Of a stretch of DNA of 64,000 nt, positions 1 to 13,694 are shown piece by piece. Under the pieces are notes generated by a model. The model worked only from the letters and a program-made list of their open reading frames with translations. It was not told the origin of the DNA and made no database searches. Made by a program: the position numbers and the translations under genes. The DNA comes from Stromatinia cepivora. Its lineage: Eukaryota; Ascomycota; Leotiomycetes; Helotiales; Sclerotiniaceae. Each line of letters begins with the position of its first letter. Position 1 is the stretch's first letter. The stretch covers positions 558,001 to 622,000 of the forward strand of contig RCTD01000024.1 of NCBI GenBank assembly GCA_014898415.1. Direction: 5' to 3'.

Positions 1-231
1 CCTAAAAATATATTAATAAAGGATTGATAAGTTTTCAAAAAGGAAGCTCTTAATTTCTGTATAAGGAATCACTGTCTATTCAGAATCCGGAAAAACGGAT
101 TACCTTCTGTTTTTGTAATAGTAAACGACGATCTAATCGAAAAAACAAAAATTATGGTTTGAGTATATGAAGAATTGGATTACAAGAATCTAGAATCATT
201 ATATGCTAAAATACGTAATTGTTATTAATGA

Positions 232-1262
232 AATGGGATATACAAGGATATGAAAAATTGAGTGATTTCTTATTCCGTTTACTAATTCAGATTGTCCAAA
301 CAAACAAATGAATTAATGATTGTTATTTGGATTTCAAATATTTGGTATAAAATTGATATGGATATTATAAAAATGTTTAACGATTATAGATTCAAATACT
401 TTATTGTTTTATGAGAAGATCTGAATAATTGGGTGGAAATTAAAGTTTTACAGAATGTTACCTCAAAAATAATTGCCAAGTTTCTTTATGAAATAGTTTA
501 TCGTTATAATCTTTTTGGAGAAATCATTATGGATGAAGGGCTTGAGAATAAAGGCGCTGTATTTACTTATTGCGAAAAGTACAGAATCGACAAAATCAAG
601 ATATCAGCCTATTATCTATAAATTAATAGAATAATGAAAAAAAGTTATTATTCTATTACGAAAGCATTTTCCTGTTTATCATGAAAAGGGCGTAGATAAT
701 CTAAATAATTGGAAACAGTATTATTCGTTGATTATATTTTAATTCACAAATCGATAAATAAAATATTGTTTGAATTGATCTATGGGTGGAAAGCTGTATT
801 ACTTTTTGAAACTATGTATACGATTTAAAGGATCCTTAATTGAGAAAGTATACGAACCCGGGAAGATTTATTGGTCATTAAAGTACAATAATTAAAAATG
901 TTAAATAAAAATATTGAAGAAGCAATCTTTCATAAATAGTACTACAGAAAAGATAATAAACTTCGATATAATCTCGATCGCAAAATACTAAATAAGAATA
1001 TTCGAGTTGGAGATATAGTTCTATATCACGATCCCTGATCAAAAATCGATATATTTCGCAATACAAAACTTGCTTTTAAATGATACGGACCTTACAAAAT
1101 GATAAAGAAATTGGAGGGTCTTTTTATATACACCCTTGAAAAAATGAATGATACCCCGCTTAATGGAATTTATACAGGTATCCATTTCAAGAAATACATC
1201 TTGCACTTAAACCTCTTTGTAAATAATAATTCTAAGGATTTATATGAATAAATAAACCAAAA
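232..1262 (+). pseudogene. Gypsy integrase relic (core and C-terminal domain)
   Basis: Decayed integrase, which in intact elements joins retrotransposon cDNA to host DNA. The best open stretch (433-621) reads as the catalytic core around the second acidic residue: a motif of the MDxGLENKG type followed by a CEKY/ISAYY block. The block after it, where the third catalytic residue (Glu) is expected, shows Lys codons, as G-to-A mutation would give. Further on, about 990-1200, comes the C-terminal part with a VGDIVLYHD motif and a YGPYKMIKKLEG motif matching the GPY/F module of Gypsy integrases. In-frame stops (TGA, TAA, TAG) recur throughout, so it cannot be functional. Homology is recognised by motif order, not by a database search. 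Confidence 0.72.
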
Positions 1263-1689
1263 AAATCGAGTTTTTAAGTATCTATAGTTTTCCAAATAAA
1301 AGATGATAAACAACCAAAGACTATTCTTTGTTTAATCATAAAACAATATAAAACCAAAAAGAAAAGAATAAATGTAACAAACCGAAAAAGAATTGTTACT
1401 ATAAACTTCTGATCACTAATTAAAAAGTTCGATAAGGAAAACCTTATAATCCTTAAAAAGGGAAGGATGTTTGAATCTTTTTTGAAAAAACTTATTATAC
1501 TATTGATTTTACTCTTAAACAACTTGCGAATAATTCCTGAACAATACTTGAATAATTCAATATTTTCTTTTTAAAATCTGCTCTCTCTAATAATTTGATT
1601 TGAAATTATCAATTCTTTATTTATACTTATTTTATCATTTATATAAGTTTTTATTTAAATTTTGATATAATATCTGGAGAAGGATCTAG

Positions 1690-4600
1690 TCAGGCTATGG
1701 TTTTCTACTCTATTAGTAATAATATTTTTTTTTTATTTGATACAAGAATTATTCTTTTAATAGCGAAATCGAAATATTTATATTTATTGAAACTCTTGAA
1801 GTTAAAGAAAAATATAATATTTTTGAATAATGGTTTAATTACTTTGTAAATATTGTTGATCTCGTTGAAGATTTTATAAATGAAGTAAGAGATCGGATTG
1901 AAGGTTAGAAGTTTTATAAAGCGATTGGTTTTTTCAAGGTTGGTTATTTTGTTAAGAATAATAATACAATTTAATTTGTTGAATAACGCTATAATAAAGT
2001 TAAAGAAAATCTTAAAAATCTCGAAAGAATTTGGATAACTGTTTAAGGAAAAGCTTTTGCCTGTTTCTAATTAGAAGATATAAATTTAAATAATATTTTA
2101 ACAAAAATAAATATAGTCTATTGTATCTTTCGTTTCAATCCTCAAATCCTTATAAAGTTTCTGAATAGATATATAATTGAATATTTTGTATGAAAAAGAA
2201 ATAAAGAAGCCAAAAAGTATAGCCCTATAGATTTCTGTATTATATATAAATTTATTATGAAAGTTGATACAAAGAACAAGAAAGATTGAATACCTCTTTT
2301 TTACGATCTTATATAGAATCCTATCCTCAGAATTTGTAAATTTATTTTCGATAACTTTGAATTTCTAAGAGAATATTATAAAGGCAAAAACCCTTTTAAA
2401 GCTCAATAAGGGAATAAATCTATCCATACAATGATTACCGCAAAAACTGTCCCGGTATTCTTCAACAATAATAATAATGAAAAGGAATCTAATATTGAAG
2501 AACGATTAGAAATAATTATTATATTAAATACCCTTTGTATACGCCAACTTCTTTATTCCCAAACGATTATACTAATTTCAGAACCTGCAATCACAAATAT
2601 CAACAAATAGGAAAAGAAAGGTTATCATTTTGACCTTTCGAAAAAAGCCCCTTTTCATCTATCTATTCTGGATAGATTCGTACCTCATCATTATACAATT
2701 GATTATAATACTGAATTTGTTTCAGATAATGATAATTCAACCTTCGATAATTTTAAAACAATCTTAAATTCTTTATAGGAACTAAAAAACTGTTTTTACA
2801 ATTTAAACTACCAATTTGAAGAAGGATAATACTTTTTGATGAACAACAGATATATTATTAATTAAATAAGATAGAAAATTGTTATATCGCTGAAAGAGCA
2901 AGTCATTATGAATGTTCTATATATGTACCATTTACATACTCTGGCAAAGCTTCTCGATCTAAAATCGAAATATATTTCGGCTAAGGAACTACGAAACAGA
3001 TTGATTACTGTTACCAGGAACCGAAAGTGTATTAACGAAATAAAATTGACAAAGATATTCTACCTTTGATTTCGTCTACATCAATCCTTAACTCTGGAAT
3101 AATCAAAGTAAACCCTCGGCTTCAATCGATTCAATTCAATAAGGAACTTCTATTCCTTTAATTCTAACGAAACTTTCAAAGATAACCTTCTTCTATTAGA
3201 ATTACTAAATAGAGAATCCTTTGAGAATCAATTTATTCTATATATCTTTTCGTTTCAATATATCTTCGAACAAAGAAATAAATTCGATTTACAAAATATT
3301 TGCGAAGATATTCTTGCTATTTACAAATAGTATTTCCGCAGAGTTTTTAAAGAAGGTTCATTTCCAAATTGTTATTTTTCAATTATTCAATTCCTCTTAA
3401 AATATAATCCTATTTTATAGTATATTGTTATTTATACTTAGAAAAATAAAAAATTCTGTTTTGTATTAATATCTTTGCTTATATTATGTTTTCCTGATTA
3501 TAATAAGAAGTTTAATCTTTATTATTCCTTTTTTGACCTTTTTCATTTAATTTCCAAGGGCAAATGAGAAAAAGCTTCAAAAAAAGTAACTATTGTGATC
3601 AACCTTTTTAAACCAAAGGAATCGATTAAAAGCTTCTATAAAGAGTATCAAATCCTTATTCCTTATAAACTAAATAATAACGATAATTTAATTCGGAAAC
3701 TTTTAAAAAAGTACTCTTTCATCTGTCAACTATAATATAATTTTGATTAGATAACAAAAAGGGAAGCTTTCCAGAAAGCCAAACGAAAGAATCAATTTCG
3801 TTGAAGGATCTTGATTAAGTCTGAATTCCAAGCAATTGTAATTCGATCAGATATCATTTTGAGATATACCGGTTCTTCTAGATTCTGTAAATCGATTTTA
3901 ATATTGATTTTTTATCTAATTGTAATTTCGGACGAAAAGAATATGGAGGATAGTAGCTTTTATGAAAACCTTTGAAGATCTCTTCAAAATCAGATTGTTC
4001 TTTTTGAGTTAAATAAATTTAATAGAAAAGGCCTTTATATTTTTTGATCTTTTTCTTTTAATATCAATTTTGTTCTATAAGATTATCTTTCTATAGCTTT
4101 TTTAGAATACTTATTTTGGGATTCTAATATTGTAAAAAGAATAACAAACAAATTATTCGAAATCAATAATAATGAATTCAAGCTTTGATATAAACAATGA
4201 TATAATCTTGTAATAACAGATCTGGCCATCCAATTTGAAATATTCCAAAACGAAGAAAAGCAATAAAGAGATCGATCATTATTTGCAAATTATAATACAT
4301 CTTTATAAAGACAAGAAACTCTTTGTAATAAGAACCTCGAAGATAATGAATTCCCTAATAAAAAAAACACTAACAATTGGAAAGTTATGAATCTAATTGA
4401 TGAAGAATCCCTTGTTGAGAAATCTCAATTTATATTAAAAAAGTTCATTAGAAAAGGAAAAGAAATTGTGGGATGAAAATCGATTCAAAACCAACCTGCA
4501 ATGCTATCCAATCTGTCTCTAGTTGGATCTTTTAAAATACAAGGTATTATTTCAATTCCTAATGCGGATCGTAAGTTAGATAAAGAATAGATGAATCGTC

Positions 4601-4930
4601 TTCCAGCAAAAAAGCCTTCTGCAAAATCTAATAGTAAAAAAAAGGATTATTCCTTTAGTATTGAATAAAAGCTTATAATACCAAAAGTCTTTATTTGTTA
4701 TTCAAATTGCATTCAGAAATCATCAAAAAGTTCGATTACAAATATAAAATTTGTTACAAAGCATCTGATTAAATATCCAAAAAAGATCAGAGATGGAAAA
4801 GATAATAAAGATATTTTTCAGGAATTTGAAACTTTTATCGAATTTGATAAAAAAGCGATAAAAGCAGATTTGGATCAATAAGAATTTGGAATATATTGTT
4901 TTTTTAAAACAATCTTAAAAATTGTTTACC
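1690..4930 (+). pseudogene. Unidentified accessory ORF relic downstream of Gypsy integrase
   Basis: I do not recognise this protein. Between the integrase and the 3' polypurine tract the plus strand holds a reading frame that can be followed for roughly 1000 codons if isolated stops (mostly TAG/TAA/TGA where CAG/CAA/TGG would fit RIP) and a few frame changes are allowed. The clearest part is about 3170-4880: long hydrophobic stretches near 3240-3550 and a Lys/Ser-rich tail near 4600-4690. It occupies the position of an env gene in other LTR elements, but I see no convincing signal peptide or fusion motif. The frame call is soft because no second copy is available for comparison. Confidence 0.4.
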
Positions 4931-5053
4931 GCCCTAATTTGTTAATATTCTAATTAACTTTTTTTAACTTAATTGTCTTTTGATTTCTTTGGTTTTTACT
5001 TTTTGTAGTTATCCTAAAGCCAGATAGAATATATATTTCAGGGAGGGGAAGGG

Positions 5054-5344
5054 TATAAGAAAATTGGGATATCAAAGTTTAATATATAATTAATTTGTAA
5101 TCATATAATTATATAACTCTTTATAATTAGATATAAAAGAGAGTTCTGTTTCTTTTTTTTTGAAAGAAATCAATTGTTTTCTATTAATCTTTTTGTACCC
5201 TATTTGTGCATAATTCAAACCATTATCTAAACCTATTAGTTTTATTATTTGAAGTCTTTACAATATAATCTGATCAGTTCTAATTCCTATTTCCCCTTAT
5301 AGCGTACTATCGGGACGCACGTATCTCGATCTACCTCTTTCACA
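5054..5344 (+). repeat. Gypsy 3' LTR with adjoining polypurine tract
   Basis: A purine run, GGGAGGGGAAGGG, at 5041-5053 is the expected second-strand primer site. It is followed by TATAAGAAAATTGGG (probably TGTAAGA before RIP), and the segment ends CTCTTTCACA next to Copia-1 sequence. Ends of the TGT...ACA form fit an LTR of about 291 bp. The second LTR is outside the window, so the limits are good to a few bases only. Confidence 0.55.
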
Positions 5345-8300
5345 ATATATTAGAGTCAATACAATCACAATCAATATATATATAACGATGATCCAGAACT
5401 TCAAATTCCAATCCAATATCCATCCTGATATAATTATTATCAAAGTCTAGAATAAATTGAAAAAGTATAAAAGGAAATTAGAAATTACAAACGAAAGTTA
5501 TCGATCAGTATATCAAAATATTACTTTATTTTTGGTTTTAATATATAATCTTCCAATCAATTATCAAAGAATAATGGATATATTAGATATCCAAATTAAT
5601 TTTAATATTGATAATAAGATCAAGTATTTACAAACTAAGGAACTTTGTCTTAAAGATAGATCAAAGTTAATACAAATTGCAAAAGGATCTAGATACACTT
5701 TTCGATACCAAAAATCAGATTTCGAAATCCCAAACAATATTTGTAATTTGTATTAAAGAGAAAGTTATTATATATAAGACTATCTGTATTTAATATGAAC
5801 CAATAAACTCCTTTACAGTTATTTTTGTTATCAAAAGAAAAGGGGATTATCGAATTCGAAGAAGATTTATTTTAACAAAAAGGATCAAATATATTTTATT
5901 AATAATATCTTTGAATTAGATTCCAATATTAAAGATATAATAAAAAAAGATTACAATTTGATAAAGGAAACCATTAGTAAAGTTTCTTTTAGCAAATAGT
6001 ATATTAATATAAGCGTTTCTTTATATATATTTAATTAACCTTTATTATTCAGATCAATAGAATTTATTACTAAACAAAGGATAAAGATTGATAGGGGAAT
6101 AATATATTATCGTTATTAAGATTTAATGAATATAATATATAAAAATGATTCTAAAATACTACTTTCAAATGTGTTATATGTACCAAGGCTAGAAGTAAAC
6201 TTGCTATCAGGAAAAAGAATCTACGAAATAGGGTTACAAAGGGAATTCAACTTTTATTATATATATTTCAAGAAGGACAATAAGAAAATTATCTATATTA
6301 GAATACAAAACAGAATATATATAGTTTTATATATGATCAAAGGATATAAGAATATAGTTCTTTATTCTAGTATATACCAAAATGATCAGGAAAAAAGCTT
6401 TTCTTTAGAAATAATCGATAATACCAAAAATATCGATAACGAATTAATACTCAAAAAGAAAAAAAGATATCTATTATAATATCAAAGATTCAATTATCTA
6501 GATTTAAATAAGATCAAGAATCTACATAAGGTATTCAATATAATTAAATCGATAAAGGTTCCAATTGAATTAGATATCTACAAAGTATATATATTCATCA
6601 AAATGATCAATCGTATTTCGAAACAATTGAGTTTATACAAATCAAAGAGATTCGAACTTATATATTTCGATATTGCAGAATTATTCCCAAAATCGATTCA
6701 AGGGAATTATTATTTTATATTGATCATTAACAATTATACAAAAATAAATTAGATTATATTATTTAAACAAAAAGACGATGTAATTCAAATATTGAAAACT
6801 TGAAAAAAGAAAATGGAATTAATTATTGGAGAAAAGATTATTATAATTAGGATTAACAATATATTAGAATTCCTATAAACTATTTATAAATAATCATCAG
6901 ATATACAATCCGAAATTACAATAATTATTTTTTTATATCAAAACGAATCTATAGAACAGAATATAAGGATTACAAAAACAAATATAAAAGCAATATTAAA
7001 AGAAACTGAATTACTATTAGAATTTTAGAATAAAGTTATAAAGTATAATATTTATATCAGGAATCGTATTAATATTGATCCTAATATGAACGGAATAGAT
7101 CGATCCTTTATAAAAACTTTTACAAATATAATACCAAATATAAAGATATATAAAGTTTAAAAGAACAAATATTACATTTATATCAATTCTAAGATTATTC
7201 CGAAAAAACAGAGATATAACAAATTGCAGGATACTTCGAGAATTAGTATATTCTTAGGGTACTCAAAAATTATAAATAAATATATCAAAATGTATTTTCC
7301 AGAATTAAATTATATATTTCAATCAAACAGAATAATCATAAATGAATCTCATCGAAAAAGAGATTTAGATTTTAAATTAAGAAATTGTGAATCAGATTTA
7401 CAAGGAACAAAGAATATAAAATCAAATCGAAAATCTTATAATAAACCGGCAATAAACAAGGCATCTTCTTTATTTTTAATACCAAATACAATACTTATAT
7501 CACTTTTGTTCTAAGTATTCTTTTTAACAAATATTATATTGAATTTAATAATTATATTAAGCACCCCAATTATCAAATTGAAATCAAATAAATTAAATAT
7601 ATTAATATCAATATATAATAAAGATAAAGATAATAATATCTAAAAAACAAATCAAGAATCTTTTTTTAAGAATATTTTAAATATCGAATCCATCATTTCA
7701 AAAGGTCCAATCCAAAAATCAACTTTTGTAAACCCTAAATCTATATTAGAAACAAAATTTAAGATTGTTTTAAATTTTGTTGATAAATTTATTTCAATAG
7801 AATCAAAAAGCGAAGTAAATTTATAATCATTTAAGATTGAATAAAAGGATGAAATAAATCTTGAAAACGAATCTCTAAGGTATTTAATACGAAAACGGAA
7901 AAGAGATATAAAACAAGATTCTGAAGAAGAATAGGAAAGTAAGATTATAAAAATGTTGATTACGATATTTATATAGATTAAAACTCAAGAAAGTATAGAA
8001 TATATTATAATTGTAATCCTAATTATTTATAAAATAGATCTTTATATTAAAAACAAGATTATTTTAGATTTTATGATTTCGTTAATAGATATAAACAATA
8101 CAGAAAGTATAGTATATCTGATTAAAGAAGTTCTAAAAATCAAAATATTAAGAATTTATAAAGAAACAATATCGGATTAAGAATATTCTGAAAAATGAAA
8201 GGAAACCATCCAAAAGGAAATCATATCTTTGATTCAAAATAATATTTGGGAAGAATATATATTCCTTAAAGAAAGTAATCTGATTTCAATGAAATAAATA

Positions 8301-9755
8301 TTTATAATTAAGATTAAGGATAACAAAGTAGAACGATTCAAAGTAAGATTAATGGTTTAAAGGTTCAATCAAATATTAAGAAAGGATTACAATGAAACAT
8401 TTGTATCAATAATGAAATTAAATATACTCAAATTATTCCTAATTATTATTGCAAAAGAAAATTTGGAGTATTTATATTTCAATATCAAAAACGCCTTTAC
8501 CGAATCATATTTGAAAAAAAAGATCTATCTTGAATCATTCCAAGATATCAAAATCAAAAAGGGATATATACTATAAGCTCTACAAAGTTTATATAATTTG
8601 AAGCAAATTGAAAAGGATTAGAGTTTATTATTGAAGAAAGAGTTTTTAGGTATAGATTTTGTATAAAGTTTGGCAAACCTATATTTATATATATCCAAAG
8701 ATCATAATATAATATTATTGGTATATATCGATGATATCGTTATTGTATTATATATATCATTACAAATCACTTAATTCGATGAAAAGCTATTGGTCTGTTT
8801 TAATATCAAGAATCTAAAAAAGATTAATAAAATCCTAAATATTAGAATTATTCGCAATAAAAAAATATATATATTAATTATAAATCAAAAAGAATATCTC
8901 GATATTATATTAACCAAATATAATATTATATATAAATAATATCAAGTTAAGAAACTATCAATAATAGATTATATCTATTTCCGATTAGTAATCGATAATA
9001 ATGAATTAACAGATATAAACGAATATCAATAACAAATAAAAAATGTGATTTATTTAATAATATATATTCGATCAAATATAATATTCTCAATTGAAAGACT
9101 TTTACAATTTATAACAAAATCAGCAAAACATTATATTATAGCTTTGAAGAATCTGATACGATATCTATAATCAATAATCAAATAGAAATTATAGTTCGGA
9201 TTAAAAAAAGTACAATCTGATATCTACAAAGAATATAATATATTTGATAATATAATAAAAATATATATAAATACAAATTGGATTAATAACAAATATAACC
9301 GGAAAAATATTTCAAGAAAAGTTATAATATTCTATAGAGGCCTTATATTATAAATTAACAAAAAACAAATATCTATAGCTACCTTTAATACAGAATCAGA
9401 ATATATTGCGATAACAATATTTATCAAATAAGGGAGATAAATTACATAAATATTCAAAAATCTATTCAAATCAAATTATATTAGAAAAAACAGAAATACA
9501 GTTCAAATACTTAATAACAATCAAAACACTTTAGTTTTAATCAAGAATCTATATTTATATAAACAATCTAAATATATAAATATCAATTATCATTTTATTA
9601 GAAACTTGATAGAAAAGGAGAAAATCGTTATTAATTATATCAATATATATAATATAATTGTTAACAGAATAACGAAGCCTTGTATAAGAATTGCTTTCGA
9701 AAGATTCAAGAAAATATTGGGATTAATAATCTAAAAAGATCGAATAGGATATTTT
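5345..9755 (+). pseudogene. Copia-1 gag-pol relic (copy A)
   Basis: Decayed polyprotein in Copia order. A gag UBN2-like segment (open 5457-5756) is followed by a protease remnant (about 5990-6125), then a gag-pre-integrase block with the LYVPRLEVNLLSG motif (6126-6479). Integrase follows (about 6480-7510; terminal block 7224-7514 begins with an FLGYSK motif), then RT (about 8290-9000) and RNase H (about 9060-9720). The RT active site still reads VYIDDIVIVL near 8719-8748, so both aspartates survive here, whereas copy B reads YIND. Stops occur every few dozen codons. TAA and TAG at positions where copy B has Gln or Trp codons, and the reverse, fit RIP. Confidence 0.8.
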
Positions 9756-9766
9756 CAATAGGGGAA

Positions 9767-9932
9767 TATTGGAAATGAAGCTATTATAGGATTAGAATTG
9801 AGATTACAAGACTACAATAATATACAGACTATATTTAGGGATAATTTCAATTCTATTTCTACTAGAAATATAGATCCTTAATTCAACCTACATAATCAAC
9901 AATACTACTACTTCCTGCACCAAAAGTTAACA
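9767..9932 (+). repeat. Copia-1 3' LTR, copy A (166 bp)
   Basis: Same length and sequence, apart from C-to-T and G-to-A differences, as the two LTRs of copy B. It begins TATTGGAAATG (TGTTGGAAATG in the unmutated B 5' LTR) and ends CAAAAGTTAACA. The preceding purine tract AATAGGGGAA (9757-9766) is the polypurine primer site. Confidence 0.9.
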
Positions 9933-12900
9933 TAGGATAATAATATATCTATTATTGGAGTTATAGGAGTAATGTTATTTGAGAAATGGATCAAATAAAA
10001 AGGTATCGAATTTGAATTATCTTTATTTTATATATATGAATCTAATAAAGGATCAGAATATATAGGATAAAAAATAATTATAAAACAAATAAAAATATAG
10101 ATCATAATAAGTTTATTGGATAAATTGTAAATAAAAACAATACAAATTGTTATTTACCTATATAATATAAATCCTTTGAAGATCAAATCCTTCAAATTAT
10201 CCAATGAAATATTCGATACATAGTTCCATGATTATTTTCGCAAAAATAATCCCTTATTTATAAAGAAAATATCTAATGATCTTTGTTCCAATTGAAATGA
10301 AATCTACAAGTATAAATATCGAGCTTATCCTTTGAATAAGAACAGAAAAGCTAGAATTAATAGAAAATAATATAAAACCAATCCTTGAATATATATTAGG
10401 TATTTAGTAGATTATATCCCAAGTATATTGATCTACTATATATAGATATCTAAATTCGATAAAGTTATTATCATTTGAAATATAATGTTCAATGAAGAAT
10501 TCATTTATCGTATGGATTTTATTAATTGAATGATCGATATTCACATTATAGAAAAGCTTAAACAACTTACTAAAGCTCTTAACCTACAAAATCATATCAA
10601 ATTGAACGAGACGATCATTCAAAATAAGGATAATTATAAAAACTTCATTTATCTATTTATTTTTATGGATCGAAAAGCCCTTGATTCATTTATCAAATAC
10701 ATTTCAGATTTATTGTTTACAAATAAATTGATTCTGGGGGTAGATATAGATTTAAAAAATGATGATAGGAATAAAGAAATCGATTTAGAATTATTCAATC
10801 TATTTAATTCTTCAGATGATAAGGATAAGATATATAATAAAGATATATAAACATCGATCGATCCTTTTATTAGAGAAATTGAAGAAACTGATTCTTTTAT
10901 TGAAAAGCAATTATATTTTGTGGGTAAAGATATTAATATTGTTCAAAAAGATGCCTATAATAATAATATAGATTCTGACTTTATTGAATATATTGATATA
11001 GGGAATATAGAGTATAAGCCTATTGATTGTATTATCAAAGTTTTTTGTAATATATACAAAAGTAATCCAGAGATCGTTTCAATTGATTAATCTTAATATT
11101 CTAAAAGGAAATATATATATTGGAATAATCAATTAGAGTATTCTATAAAGGAAATCCAGTTATTACAAAGACTACCATGCCCTATATATTTATCTAATCG
11201 ATTTATAAAGAACTTATGGATTCATAATTTCGAATAAATATCTAAAAGAGTTTGTATTATAAAGATTAAAATATTCAGGGTTTAAATCAATCCGTTTGAG
11301 TTTCAATTATACAATTATTACTTGGAATCATTTTTCTTTCAAGAGTTATCTGATTTTTGCATTCCAAAGTAATCAATATATATACAAAAACAATTATATA
11401 TATAATAATACTATCAAAGGAACGATCTCAATATTGAATCCTATATAAAAACTATTATATCTTAAAGAACAGATTTAATAGGATTATTCTATTTAAACAA
11501 TTTTCATTCTATATTTTAATTTGATTAATAAGGAATAAACAATATAAAGGAATATTTTCAATTTGTAATAGTTTATAATATAATTATTATTAGAATTGAA
11601 GCAAAACCATTATTACCTTTTATCTAATCTATAATCAATAGATTATAGACAATATCATTTCCTTGAATTCATATATTTGCAATTTTAAAATTATCTTGTT
11701 TTTATTATTAATTAGAAAATTATCAAATAGAATATTGGTTCAAATAGGATTGCAATTTTGAGATTAATAACCTTAAGGTTAAGAAAACCTGACATAAAAT
11801 CGATTCTGGATCGGAACCTTCAAAACCGATTCTTTTTCAATGGGTATTTATATATAAATACAATAATCAAGATCTAATCATTTGTTATTGCTTATATTTA
11901 ATAATACAAGAAGATCTTCAAATTAAGAGTATTATTGAGATTATTTATATCATTACATTAGCAAATCGATTATTCTGAATCGTAATAACAATCATTGTTA
12001 AATACAATCTTGAAACAAAGTAATACAATATAATCAATACTTTTATCAATATTTTATATAATCCTTTCGATATCCTAATTATATATTATTTATCTAATGA
12101 ATATAAAATCCTAAACAAAAATGTTATAATCGATTGAGTTTTGTATGGTCTACAAAATTCCCCAGTTATATGGTTTAGGGATTTCATTTGGACACTCGAG
12201 AAATTAGAATTAGTATAATACAAGAAAGAACTGTGTTTATATATTAATCCAAAGTATATCATCATGATTCTTTTTTTTGTAGATAATATTCAGATTATTT
12301 ATTATAAAAAAAACGAATCAATTGCCACAAAAATTATTAAAGAAATCAAAGCTGTATATGAACTATAAGATCTAGGAAACATTAAATGATTTCTGGGTAT
12401 ATATATACTTTGTAATTGATTTAAGAAAAAGTTATAATTAATTTATGATATATATATTGAGAAGATTGTTAAGAAATTCAAAGCAATAAATAGGACAATA
12501 AGTATATCGTTTCTGATAATAATATTTCGGAAAAATTAAGGTCAAGTTTCTGTATATATTATAAAAATGTATTAAGAGAAAATAGGCTCAATATTATATA
12601 TTGTAATCATTATAAAAGTAGATATATTATTCACTATTTTGCAATTAAGCCATTATTTGATTAATCCATTAAGCGATTATATAAAAGCTATCGATTACTA
12701 TTTATAATATCTATAGAATATAAGGTATTTTGTAATCTAATATAATAATGATTAAATATTATAATTTTTTGTTTTCTCAAATACTTTTTTTGTAAATGAT
12801 CTAGATACTCGTCGATCATTTTAAGGGTATATTATATCCCTTTTCGGTGGTTTAGTCGTATAGAAAATATTCAAACAAGATACCGTAATCATCTCGATTA

Positions 12901-13330
12901 TCGAAACAAAGTTTCTCAGAGTCGAGTATATATCAAAAGAAATCATAGCAATTTTATATTTCTTAAAAAAGATTGATTTAGTAATGAAAAAGCCTGTAAT
13001 GATTTTTTATAATAATCAATAAGTAATCAGATTAGTGATTAATAAGAACAAATAGATTATTACAAAACTATATTATATCGATATCCAAAATATATAATTA
13101 TATCAAAAATATTCAAAAAGGAACTTTTATATAATCTATCTATTGATCATCGATATAACTGCTAATGGGCTTATTAAGAATCTTATAAGACAAAAGTTCG
13201 AACACTTCCGATCCCTTTTCAATCTATAAGATATAAACAACAGGATTATAAAGTTTGAGTAACGACGATTATAAAGTTTGAATAATGATAATCTAGAGTT
13301 CGTATTTCTTTCCTTTAGTATGGATGGAAT
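9933..13330 (+). pseudogene. Copia-2 pol relic (integrase end, linker, RT, RNase H), copy E
   Basis: RIP-degraded polyprotein. The end of integrase and the pre-RT linker (open 10530-10850) align residue by residue with 27537-28172 on the minus strand of copy C and 32266-32832 of copy F. RT is recognisable around 12100-12500, with FFVDN in place of the usual [YF]VDD near 12277. RNase H at about 12780-13230 shows the Copia-type blocks ending in ILYFLKKIDLVMKKP, YNNQ and YLLIIDITANGLIKN. Many in-frame stops exclude function. Confidence 0.78.
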
Positions 13331-13694
13331 AAATCCTATTTAGTATCCCAGACTATTATACTTTTTTATAATACACTTTAATTCGTATATTCCATATTCA
13401 TCGGAAAACAAAAAACAATTAAAATCGATTATTTTTTTACTCTTTATTTTTCTATTCTTGAAAAAAGATAAGCTTCTTTTTAAACTTAATAATTTAAAGT
13501 TCAAATAAAAGAACTTTTGGATTATCCATAATAATCAAGGAACAAAGAATAATTGAAGCAATCGAAGCTATTAGTATTATTGGTATTATAAGAGCTAAAG
13601 GATTATTCCTTCTTTCTCTTTTCTTTGAATATATTATTCACTTTTTCCTCTTTTTTTTCTTTATTATTCTTTCTTTTTTATCTTTATTATTATT

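Larger units (their letters stand above)
1..5344 (+). mobile_element. Gypsy-type LTR retrotransposon, 3' part, RIP-degraded
   Basis: This is the 3' part of a Ty3/Gypsy-type element; the 5' LTR, gag, protease and RT lie before the window. Visible in order are an integrase relic (about 232-1262), a long unidentified relic frame (about 1690-4930), a polypurine tract (5041-5053) and one LTR (5054-5344). At the right junction the sequence changes abruptly into the gag region of Copia-1 copy A: from 5345 it aligns with copy B from about 16093. The Gypsy element therefore inserted into copy A, and A's 5' part must lie left of the window. The TSD cannot be checked. The order pol, extra ORF, PPT, LTR is read directly; the class assignment rests on the integrase. 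Confidence 0.8.
5345..9932 (+). mobile_element. Copia-1 LTR retrotransposon copy A (5' truncated by Gypsy insertion)
   Basis: Ty1/Copia-type element on the plus strand, colinear with full-length copy B (15196-20680) from its gag region to the end of its 3' LTR. Its own 5' LTR and start of gag are separated off by the Gypsy insertion and lie outside the window. The right junction is ...GTTAACA (9932), followed by TAGGATAATAATATATC, which is Copia-2 integrase sequence matching the reverse complement of about 28818-28840 in copy C. Copy A therefore inserted into Copia-2 copy E. Confidence 0.85.

Noticed and set aside
878..1522. Minus-strand frames of 62 and 82 codons in the Gypsy element
   Set aside because: They are shadows opposite the integrase C-terminal relic and the adjacent A+T-rich sequence, with no recognisable content.
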